NCBI GenBank assembly: GCA_907165275.2
Contig: OU015659.1
Span: forward strand, 10,210,501 to 10,274,500
DNA from: Zygaena filipendulae
Lineage: Eukaryota > Arthropoda > Insecta > Lepidoptera > Zygaenidae
Length of the DNA: 64,000 nt
Direction: 5' to 3'
Shown piece by piece: positions 22,601 to 34,600 of the stretch; within the stretch, counting starts at the first letter, position 1, and each line of letters opens with the position of its first letter. Position numbers and translations under genes: made by a program. Under the pieces are notes generated by a model, which saw only the letters and a list, made by a program, of their open reading frames with translations, was not told the DNA's origin and did not search any database.

Positions 22601-25600
22601 AAGCGTCTTTCCTGTACGATTATCTCTTCAGGTTTCAACTAAACTGCAAAAAATAAGAAGCGTCATTCTCTAAGGAGGAAGTACACTCTATTTTTGGAAT
22701 TTTCTTTTAACCATTAGGTATGATGATTAAAGTCTATTTACAGATTTTTCAAATAAAATTGGGCTTTAAAACATGTAATGAAGGTATTGTGCATTTTTAT
22801 ACAAGCTCGTACACATAATATTCTATTTCCCAAAGACCGGAGCGCTATGACTGTGGACTGTGATTACGCCTACGTAATGTGTACATCATACATGATCTCC
22901 CAGCGCGCGGGCTCAGTCCATGATTTCACTGAACTTTGCTCCGCGAGCGAACTAGTGGGATTTTGACGAAAAAAATGATAGATTTTCTGTGATCAATACG
23001 ATTCTACTTATAATATAGTGGACTAGTGGAGCTATCGTCGAACGATTTTTATTTTTTGACGTTAAATTTTACAATTGCCCACTTCAAGTTACCCGTTTCT
23101 CTCCAAAATGGGGACATGGATGTTTAAAATCATGTATAGTGTAGGTACATTGTAAACGTCTCAAGCACTAACACAACCGAAGCTACGCAGACTTCGTGAA
23201 ATAGCATAATATGCATTTTAAATGTATTATATTTGTAACAGCGAATGCAGGCTCTACCTTCAGTCCGGTGGTGATGGAGAGTCTCGCTCGTTTGATTTCG
23301 TTGTCGAACTTGACGGTGGTGTGGTCGAGGTTGATGGCGCCCGGCGCGGACATGGACAGCGCGCGCGATGACGTCATGTTGCTACTAATGCCCACATTCG
23401 ACACTTTGTAAAAAGCTTAGCTCTGGCGACATGATTTGTGTACACCGCATGCAAATGCCGCTAGTTTGGAAAAACTGCAAAAACCGCTATCGATTTGTCT
23501 GAGCTCTCTGAGGAGCATTCGTTAGGAACACCACTGTCAAGTACATATTTATTATTCTTTTGAATTCTTGAGGAATTTATTCAATAAAAAAGTCGGCGGT
23601 GTTTGCAAAGAACGAAGAGAACATGGAAACTTATTTTCAAACAAACTTCGTCATTTTGATTCAAAAACTAAAATTAGTAGGTACAGTTCAAACTCGACCT
23701 TCTTTCTATAAAATTTGAGTTTAATATACAACATTCGTTAAAAATTACGTTGGGTAATTTTCTAACGCGGAATGAGTGTTCCATGGTTTATACGTTCACC
23801 GGGTGTTTGAAATTAGTGGACTCATACTCTTTCTTGGAGTTGTACTCTTTCTTTACCCACTACTACTTCCATGTTATTGCAATTGGCTACTTGACTAATT
23901 TTTTTTTTAGTCCGTCGTGTAGTAGTAGTATTAGTAAAAAATATTGGACACGTATTTTTTCTTTTTTTACGTAATCAAAAAATTACGGCGATAAATTGAG
24001 TTGAAAATTCGCGTGACGTTACAACCCGGTGTAGTTTGTACATATACTAAATAATGACGTCACGAGTCCCCCACCCTTAACTTTAATGCGCTTTATCTAT
24101 GTTTATTTTTATTAATTTGAAAAAGCAAAAAATACGTGTCTATCATTTTTTTATTTTTTAACTGACGGACAATTTGAATTTTGAATTTGATACCCTGGAG
24201 ATGACCCAATTACCTAATTTCTATATAGTTTAGTTTCGTCATCTACATATATTTGGGTAGATGATTTAAAAAATGGAAGCAGGCGTATGTTGTAGGATGC
24301 AGAAAACAGTACCTATTAATATACCTACATATTTTGACAATTCAAGCAATAATATTACTTATTTAGGGGATTAGGCATCTAACTGCTTGGTTGATTGGTT
24401 GCTATTTGAGCTACCCATCGGTCAGTGGTCAAATACCTAATTAAAAATTATTTGTATCGACTTTTTTGTATGCTCGTTAGTCGTTAGTCTTTACAAAGAA
24501 AACGTTACCATGCAATGTAAGCAGCTCTTTTTACAAAGGTATTACTAATAGTAGTAAAGATATTAGTACTAGTATACGAAAAATTTGATTACCTACTCAA
24601 AGGGTATGTTAAGGTCAGTTAAATCGTCAATTTTATTAATAATTATTATTCATAATAATTATTCCCAATTAATTACACTGACCGTAACATAAATGATATA
24701 ATTAGTTATGGAAAATCGCAAAACCCATGCAAGCCAAGAATTTAATATCTACTCAGATCATGCAAATAATGATTTAAATATGAAAATAACAATAGGTCCA
24801 TGCTCAAAAGGTGTATTCTTAAATCTTGGAAGATTGGTGAACCAAACCTAATTAAATTCCAAATCTATTATAAACTAATTATCAATCCTCTATTTGAGAA
24901 TAATCAATCTCAAATTTCACTAACCATAGCACAAAATTAAATTAATTATTTGTTATGAAACGAGAATTACCACCCTTCTGTGTAATACAAATACCTGCGG
25001 AGTCTACCTAAATGCACAAAGGACCTGCACATGATAATTGGCATCGGCACAACAATAAACTCATTCCTTATCTTAATGTACAAGCAATAAATCCCAGATG
25101 AGTCCGAACCGTTTGTGAAGACAAAGGTGTGCCGAAACGATCATAAACCCATTAGGTGGACAATTCTCAAGCATCACAATAGAGAACGTTTGAGAGACCG
25201 ACAAAGGTCCGTGAAGTACAATGGACTATGAAGCATTCCCCCGCTCGTCGCAACCGGGGTATATAAACAAGTGCAAGGATTCAGAAGAGAGGATTCAAGT
25301 AACAAGTAGAGTCGTGTGCGCAAGCTCCACATCGCTACGCTTCGACTATAGTATATTGTAACTAGTGTATCACTGTAATAAGTAATATAATTGTTAAGCT
25401 CAGTAATTGAATAAAATCACTACTAATCATAAATATAGAAGTTCATTGAAGAAGCCCAAGATCCCCACATCCATACTTGGTAACACAACTGGCGACAGCG
25501 GCAGTATACTTCCTACAAAACTTAATTGGTGACAGCGCCGTGAGATCCAGCTGCTGCTCTTCGCGTCTACAAATCGTTGCGGAGGACAGAAGGTTTCAAC

Positions 25601-28600
25601 CCGAACAGCGAGGACCCAACATCAAACGCCGTGGAAGAAAAAGTCGCACTGTGAGTTTCCTTTCTTTTCCTCTCTTTTTCATCCCTATTTGTGTGCGTTA
25701 CCAAACTATTATTTTTATTTTTGTGTATTCTTGGATTGTGTAGAAATCATTTAGAATTTTATAATGGCTCTAAATCACACAACCATAGAAAAGTATTTGC
25801 CTAAATACGACGGGGATCGTGATACACTAAATTTTTTCATTGAGCAAGTGACAGTTTTGGCTAGGGCTGCAGATCCCGACGCCAGAGCTCTTTTTCCAAT
25901 AATTATTAAAAGTAAATTAAGAGGTGAAGCTGTAAAAGCTGTAGCGCAAGAACCTAATAATACCATAGAGGACATTTTAAATGCTCTGAAACTGAAATTC
26001 GGAGATAACCGTACATTAGAGCAAATTATTTCAGAAATTACGCGTATTCGTCGAACTCCATTAGAAAATCCTCTCCAATTCGCAGATAAAATTAAAGAAC
26101 ATTTATACGCCGCGAAAAATAAATCAAATGATCAATCTGCAAATACCATATTAGAAAGAATTGCGATCGAACAACTATGCAAAAATGTAGATATAGCAAC
26201 AGATCGTCTCATTAGGAGTTCCGAGCACACAAGGTTCGATCAAGCCTATAACCAAATAAAGCATGAAATCGAATTACATCCGGAGTACTACGCTCGAAAA
26301 CTAGATAAAAACATTCGTAAAAATTATAACTACGAGTTACCAAAAGTACCACAACACTTTAAAAATACAATGACTCCAAGCAATTCGTCCAACAATATGC
26401 GCCCACCTAATAATTGGTTTACACGACCTAAGTTTAACGGTCCAAATCACTGGACAAATAAACCGCGTCCAACGCCAGAACAATGGAGGCGTACCTATCC
26501 ATCACAACCGCAAAATAATTTCCACCAACGGAACGACCACTTAGACAGTGACGTTAGTATGCGAACGGTATCCAACAGACAGCCATTTAATCGACAAAAT
26601 AGATCGGTAGAGATTAATAACACCGTCTCAAATAACGAAGTAGATTTTTTTCAAGAGGAAGCCACGAAAGGCCCCCTTCCATAAAATTAAATTATTTAAA
26701 TAAAGACCATTTACCTTATATTATTATTAAAGAGCTAGGAGGGAAGTTTTTAATAGATACTGGTAGTACTAGGAGTCTTATAAAACCAGATTTTATACGT
26801 AATCACCCAAATTACCGCAACAACATAATTAATAAACAATTTAATATCAAAACGGCACACAGCCAATCAAATCATAGCGGAGCAAGTACTATTAATTTAT
26901 CAGCACTAGGGGAAGATATACAACATGAATTTTTGATGTATGACTTTGACCCTAAATACGCGGGTATGATAGGTGTAGATCTTATCAGAAAACTAAAAGC
27001 AGTAATTGATTTAGAAAAATGCCAGCTTATTACTCCCAATAACATTCTATCAATTCACATAGACTACCCAGAACGTGTCTTAAAAATCGACGCACTCTCG
27101 GATAATCTAATCACTTGTGTTACACAAAAAAACGATGGCGATTATTTCATGCCTCAAATTGGTGGAAGTGACGTCATAATTAATTGCTCATTAGTGAAGG
27201 TGTGTGAAGGTAAATATAGATTAGGGCTGACTAATACAAACCCTGAAACAGTATACGTAAGAAATAATTTTGACAAATTTCTCTCTTCGATTCCCGCGGA
27301 GTTAAAACAAGTAAACGAAGTGATAAAATTAAATTGTATACAACAAAACAAACTGCTAATCAGGACAGATCATATGAATGAAGAAGAGCGAACAAAAATC
27401 ACTAAATTAGTACATGAATTTAAAGATATTTTTCACACGGGAACACAACCCTTAACTTTTACACATAGCGTTAAACATAAGTTACGTTTAAGAGACGACA
27501 CGCCAATTTATGTTAGAAATTATAGAAGACCGCCTCATCAACAACAGGAGATAGATAATCAAGTTAAGGAATTATTGAATAATGGTATTATAAGAGAATC
27601 AAATTCACCCTGGAGTTGTCCTGTGCATATCGTGCCTAAAAAGCCGGATGCATCGGGAAAAGTAAAGTGGCGTATGGTCATTGATTATAGGCAATTGAAC
27701 GCAAAAACAATCGAAGATAAGTATCCGCTACCTAATATAGAAGATATTTTAGATAAATTAGGAAGAGCACAATATTTTACGACCTTAGATCTAGCTAGCG
27801 GGTACCATCAATTGGAATTAGATCCCTCAGATGTAGAGAAAACTGCATTTACAACCAATCACGGTCATTGGGAATTTCTTAGAATGCCGTTTGGATTAAA
27901 GAACGCACCGGCGACTTTTCAACGCCTAATGGACCTAGTCTTGAGAGGTCTCTTATATAATACATGCTTAGTATTTTTAGATGACATTCTTGTATATTCT
28001 AAATCTTTAGACGAACATTTAGAAAAATTAAGAAAAGTGTTCCAACGCCTTCGAGAACACAACCTTAAAATTCAACCAGACAAATCTGAATTTTTAAAAA
28101 AACATGTGGAATATTTGGGTCACGAATTAACCCCAGGCGGGCTTACCCCGAATCAAAGAAAAGTTCAAGATATCATTAATTTTCCCATCCCGAAAAATGA
28201 AAAGGAAATTAGATCGTTCCTAGGACTAACAGGATACTATCGGCGATTTATAGATAGTTACGCTAAAATTACGAAACCATTAACAAAATGTTTAAAGAAA
28301 CGAGCTAAAATAATAATTGACGACGAGTTCCTGGAAGCAGTAGATAAATTGAAAAACATTATTACTAATGAACCAATTTTAAAGTATCCCGACTTTGAAC
28401 AACCATTTATCTTAACAACAGATGCCAGCAATTTTGCATTAGGGGCAGTTTTATCTCAAAAGGAGGATAATGCGGATAAACCGATTGCTTATGCATCGCG
28501 CACGCTCTCTGATACAGAAGTCAAATACTCAACAACCGAAAAAGAGTTATTGGCCATTGTTTGGGCTTGCAAACACTTTAGACCCTATTTATATGGTCGG

Positions 28601-31600
28601 AAATTTACTATTTACACTGATCATAAACCTTTAGAATGGTTGATGTCTCTTAAAGATCCAAACTCCCGTTTGACCAGATGGAGACTCAGACTTGCGGAGT
28701 ACGATTTTATAATTAAATATAAGAAGGGTTCAATTAATTCAAACGCAGATGCATTATCACGTGTTAGGATAAATTTTAATGAAAACGCATCTGTAGTCGC
28801 ACAAGATGGTAGTGAGGTAGGAAGGCAGGTAGATACCGCTAATGATTGCGAGGAGACGCAAACACAACATTCCCAAGATGATAATATACACCCAGGAATA
28901 CCCATAGTTCAAGAGGTGATTAATAACAAACAACATCAAATATATTTTAAGCTACATAATAGGTTAGATAGTATAGAAGTTAAGACAGAAGAGGGTAATG
29001 AAATTATTTACGTTAGTTTATATACGTCGAACAGACCAACTACAGTACTTAGAAAGTTTATTAGAGAACATATGAAACCAGGTATTCATTATTTCGGATT
29101 TTTTTATACAGAAGAACTATATAAAGAAATGGTAAACATTTTAACGAAGGAATTTAATCCTAACATACGTCTGACACGATGTACGGAGTTAGTGGAAACG
29201 GTAATTGACCGGGACAGGCAGATAGAGATATTAAAAAACTATCATGAAGGTAAAACTAATCATCGTGGCATTACAGAGACAATGATGCATATATCTAGGA
29301 AATATTGGTGGAAAAACATTATGTTCGATATCCGTAGTTTCATTAATAATTGCACTATTTGTAAATCAGGTAAATACGACAGGCATCCAATGAAACCGCC
29401 TATGTTATTACCACCCATTGCAGTAAGACCCTTAAGTCATATCTTTTGCGATGTAGTAGATATTGAAGGGAAGTTATACCTATCTATCATTGATGGTTTC
29501 TCACGTTTCGCAGTAATAAAGCGCTTAAATGACAAAAACAGTTCGACGGTGATGTCAAAGCTTTTAAAATTCTTTTCACAATACGGAGTTCCGTTAGAAA
29601 TAACTTCCGATGCAGGTAAAGAGTTTGCTTTGTTAAAGGAACTCATAAATCTTTATAACATAAAAGTTCATTTTACAACTCCATACAATCCATCGTCACA
29701 TGGTATCGTAGAAAGGTTTCATTCAACTTTAAGGGAGCATTGTAGGCTGTTGAATGAACAACACAAAGGAAAAATAACTCACGACGATAAAATGAAATTA
29801 GCATTATTAGCATATAACAATTCAATTCAATCCGATACCAAACTCTCACCGCATGAAATACTTTTTGGTCACGTAGAAGCAGAACCGATTTTAAACTTTT
29901 TACATGACTCGCAATTACTTAATAGCCTATTAACGAAGCATCGCGAATATTTAAAAACTGTGTATGACTATATTCACAACACTAAGCGCGAAGCTCAAAT
30001 TAAACGTACTGATGAATACAATCAAGACACGGAATTACCTGAACCGCATTAGAAACGCAAGAAAAACTTCCAAAAACAAATAAACAAGCTAATGTCTTTT
30101 GTACGCGACGCAAAACCTATATTCGTGATATTAAAGCTCCAAAAGTATATTTAGATAACCGTGGAAAAAGACGCGCAGCGAACATACTACGACCTATTCC
30201 TGTACTTCGAACGAATAGGCGTAATATCTGAGATTTAAGGCTTTGGATACAGTATAAAGTACGTTAAAACAATTTAAATGCGAATGTAATGGCAACTAAG
30301 ATTAGAAATAAGAATGAATAATATTAGGAAATAATTAGAAAACTTCATGATGTACATACTAGAAAATAAGTTAACTTAGATATTCTAACAAGTTGTTTCA
30401 ATAAAGGATGTAATTAATATGTTAGAATTAGGAATAGAAGAGTCAGGGACTATAGCTAAACCGAGGTTATATTTAAGGATATGCAGAAGTAAAATTATGG
30501 ATGGTAACGCATACAACATAATTCCTTTCTTTAATTCCCATGGTCTAATCCCAAATTCCAAAATCCTATGATCTTAATTAAAAACTCACGATAGACCTAC
30601 CCGATCTAGAGCTGGGTCAACCTCAATAAACAATATATTGGATGAAGAAACCACGAGAAGAAGCAACGAGAGCCCGGGCATAACAAGTTACGCCCTAAGC
30701 TCTTTCTTAAGGGGGGAGGTGTTATGAAACGAGAATTACCACCCTTCTGTGTAATACAAATACCTGCGGAGTCTACCTAAATGCACAAAGGACCTGCACA
30801 TGATAATTGGCATCGGCACAACAATAAACTCATTCCTTATCTTAATGTACAAGCAATAAATCCCAGATGAGTCCGAACCGTTTGTGAAGACAAAGGTGTG
30901 CCGAAACGATCATAAACCCATTAGGTGGACAATTCTCAAGCATCACAATAGAGAACGTTTGAGAGACCGACAAAGGTCCGTGAAGTACAATGGACTATGA
31001 AGCATTCCCCCGCTCGTCGCAACCGGGGTATATAAACAAGTGCAAGGATTCAGAAGAGAGGATTCAAGTAACAAGTAGAGTCGTGTGCGCAAGCTCCACA
31101 TCGCTACGCTTCGACTATAGTATATTGTAACTAGTGTATCACTGTAATAAGTAATATAATTGTTAAGCTCAGTAATTGAATAAAATCACTACTAATCATA
31201 AATATAGAAGTTCATTGAAGAAGCCCAAGATCCCCACATCCATACTTGGTAACACAACTGGCGACAGCGGCAGTATACTTCCTACAAAACTTAATTTATT
31301 ACTTAATAAAATAGTCCTTAGCATTGGCATTTTGGGGTTCATTCAGTGGTGTTTCCTAACGTTGTTGTATGTGAATTTACTAAAGTTAAAATAACAATGG
31401 CCCCGAAGGAGGTGTATTCATTCACATTGATAGGCCACATCAGAATCGCTTTTACGAGTCGAGGAAACACCACTGGGTTTGTTTGACACTTATATTGAGT
31501 CCCGTCTTAATCCGGCCTAATATGTGTAAATTTATGTGGTTTTCTCAAATTCTTCCGTTGGTAACCTTAGTTTTTACCACCAACACTAATGACAATCTGC

Positions 31601-34600
31601 GTATAGGTGTATACGAATCAGAGAAGCCAGGTCATGATGCACACTGAGCAGTGTTTTAGCAACTCGATTTACTACTCAAAAACTATAAATTTAGTTGCCA
31701 GATCATATGATGAAACTTGTAGCTTACTTTATTATTGTTTTTTCAAAACTATAATTGTTTAGAATTTCAAACAAAAGAAATTATCCAAAATTATGACAAA
31801 TTATAATTTGATTCGATTGCGACTGCATCGCGAGTGGCTGCTTGACCCGACGCCACCAGTTCATACGAACCTAATGAGAACCGAGGAGATTAGGGCCGAA
31901 CCGGTCTCGATATAAGCACCAAAACCAAGCGTCAGTAAGAATGCGTATGGAGACAAACCTATTTAAAAAGTCGACGGCGGGCGCGTCAGTATATTTATTG
32001 TTGTCAGTGGCGGTGTTAGCGCGCTCCCTCGTGTGGAGGGACACCGGGGAGCCGGCGCGGCTGCTAAAGTTGTGAGACACACCAACGTTAGCCAACAGCG
32101 AATGTGTGGGTGAACTCCCACTGTGTCGTGACGATTGACAGTCCTGTCTAAAGTGTTGTGGTTTGTCCCAAACTTTTTTACTATTTGACGACCGATAGGG
32201 TTTTTAAACTAAAAAGAGACAACATTGGTGCATGGACGATCCCCTCTACCAAAAGTACGAGATCACGGCTCGTGAACAAACGTGTATTTATATCGACGTT
32301 TGAAAGGCAATCCTTATAGTACGGACCGCCAAGAGGGGATTTGTGGATTAGCTAAAGCGCGTCAGATGAACATAAGGGGGGTACCTTGCACCATGTTGAG
32401 TACCTCCACCAAATATAGGCCCTCTACACTGGTGGGTGCGTCTAGAATAACTGATCAGATTAGTAAAAAAAAATCGATAACTCGAAATACTCGAGCGCGT
32501 CAGATTAAGATATGGTGGGTTAATTACATAGTGAGAAGTATGTATATGAATAATCTGACCATTTGAACGTGACGTAAAGGAGTTAGAGGATCACAAACTT
32601 GCAAAAAAAAAACGCAACTTCGACATTCTCGAGCGCAGTTGATTTGTTTTTTATTTTAAAGTAAATAACTCAAGGATAGCGGGAAAAATATAATCTGCCG
32701 ATTTTCATAAGCCGAAGAAACAAAAATCGTCTTCGAATCGAACGAGCAGCTGCAGTGAAACATGTACCTATTCATATCTCTGTCTTTCTTTCCCTTTTAC
32801 TTTTTCTCTATCTCTCACTCTCTCGCACCGTCCTCACACTACTTTCCGTCGCCATAACGTCATCACAGTATACCACGGCGCTAAACGTGTCGAATTATAA
32901 CTTTTTTTGGTCGGTTAAAATACATATTAAAATAAGTTAAGGTAAGTATTACATCAAACTATAGGTTCACCTTTCACTTTAATGTAATTATATATATATT
33001 ATATAATAAAGCTCATCACAAAATAACGCGTTCATGTTATTATATGTAAAACGAAATGGCTTGTTTGTGCTTTAAAGTTAGTTTTGTGAATAATATTTTG
33101 TGAGCTTTTACATATTTCATAGAAATATAAAGTGTGTATTTTTGTGAACAAGAAATAGCTCATAAAGTTATTAAACTTACATCAGAAATAAAAATAAATT
33201 AAAAATAAATCATAATTTTTGTTTCTAGCAGTCAGATTAATAATATCCCTCAAAATTATTGTCAGATTTTAAGCCAACATAACTTGGACTGCAAGCTGAA
33301 CCTTCTGTAAAATAATCTGACACGCTCGAGTATTTCAAAATTGAGATTTTTTTTTGCATTTTCAAAAATTCGCTACTACCTTGCGTCACCTCCAAATCGG
33401 CAGATTTTCGAAGGGGTGCATTTTTAAGGCTCACTTAACATCCCCTTTGAATATCTGACGCGCTCGAGTAAATGTTTTTTTTTTCATTTTCTCCCCTTCC
33501 GGATGGCCACCCCCACCACGCAAATGGGCAGATGAATATATTTTCGATATCAGAGACACCTTGGAGTATCTAAACTACAATATCTGACGCGCTCGAGTAT
33601 TTCCATTTTACTATTTTTTTTTACATTTTTGAAAGCCTGTAGAAGCTAAACCCACCGGTGAATGAAAAAATATCATATAACCTTATTTTGTTTATATCTC
33701 CTAATCTTCAAAACCCAATAGGTCCCAACGACGCTCGAGTGTCTCCCGAATTAGCATCGGTATCTCCCGTACTATTACTAATAAAGCGACTTACACGATA
33801 GTGATTTCAAGTTAAATATAAAAGATTTAAAACAATCATTAAAACTTAATTTTGACAGTCATGGAGTTTCATGAAGTTTTATAGTTTTTTATATTTGCAC
33901 TTGAATATATGTATATTTTAATAGATAATTTTACCCTCCTGTAAATTTACTTATGTCGCTTTGTAAAGACTAATTTTACCCTCCTGTAAATTTACTTATA
34001 CTTATAAAGACTGCATTTTGAGCGTCGATATAGTGTTTGTACGATTTGAGTGCGTATTTTCTCAGTAGTGACCATCGGTGCGGACCAATGTTGCCCCACC
34101 GCTTTTTTATTCCGCACGTTGCGCCTATTGCGCCTCCTTTAGTTAAATACTCTAAGGTGACGACCGATTGTTGTCGTAATGGGAACAGTTAGAAAAGGAG
34201 AAAACAGTCGTCCAATGATGGAAAAACGTCACGACACTAGTGGGCATAATAGCTTTGTAGCGTTATTATAATATGATTATGTTGTGATTAACTGAGGTCT
34301 AATTCAGTACCGTTCCGTCATTTAACATATTGAGTTGGGGAGTTCAAATAATTGTTTAAATATTTTTTAATACCGTTTATGTTGGCATGTTAATATGAAG
34401 CGAACCATTGACTTTTTCGGATAACATAAATAGTGACATTAACAAAACATTCTCAGAAGGATCTATAATTGTAGGGGAAAATACTATTTACTTAACAATT
34501 AACATCGAGATAAAAATCGAATAACTGATAGCGAATCTGTCCGTAGCTCTCAAACATAAAATTCCCGCTAAATTAATCCCGAAATAAAATTCAAATTTTG

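Larger units (their letters stand above)
19949..23384 (-). other. TMEM94: TMEM94 exons 16-20: end of cytosolic core
   Basis: Exon 16 (803-845) is a polar, poorly conserved linker. Its acceptor CATTAG is the one that keeps the phase. Exon 17 (846-900) is Ser/Asp-rich. Exon 18 (901-943) is highly conserved (AKLPRGIDNIRPHIE, VPLLVSLFTDC). Exon 19 (944-969) has VVCVLGSAANCLNMEVF, where P-type pumps have the GDGxND hinge. Exon 20 (970-1011) has SIAVEPLYP and ARQLNSIPCSLS, leading to the C-terminal membrane domain. Intron 15, upstream of exon 16, is about 12 kb and carries the gypsy element on the opposite strand. Confidence 0.93.
24951..31295 (+). mobile_element. Complete Ty3/gypsy LTR retrotransposon
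   Basis: The 6345-bp element has two 576-bp LTRs that I read as identical, and a perfect 5-bp flanking repeat TTATT (24946-24950 and 31296-31300). Order: LTR, PBS, gag, pol (protease, RT, RNase H, integrase), polypurine tract AAGGGGGGAGG, LTR. There is no env-like reading frame between pol and the 3' LTR. The gag and RT resemble insect errantivirus-like gypsy elements. It lies in intron 15 of TMEM94, antisense to the gene. Identical LTRs mean a recent insertion. Confidence 0.95.

Noticed and set aside
25477..25743. Open frame of 88 codons ahead of gag
   Set aside because: It spans the LTR end and primer-binding site, so it is leader sequence rather than a protein.
30053..30719. env gene of the gypsy element
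   Set aside because: Only short open stretches and no signal peptide or transmembrane pattern lie between pol and the 3' LTR.
32282..32566. 94-codon open frame in the 2.1-kb element as a transposase
   Set aside because: No recognisable domain; it overlaps the subterminal motif array and has no supporting codon pattern.
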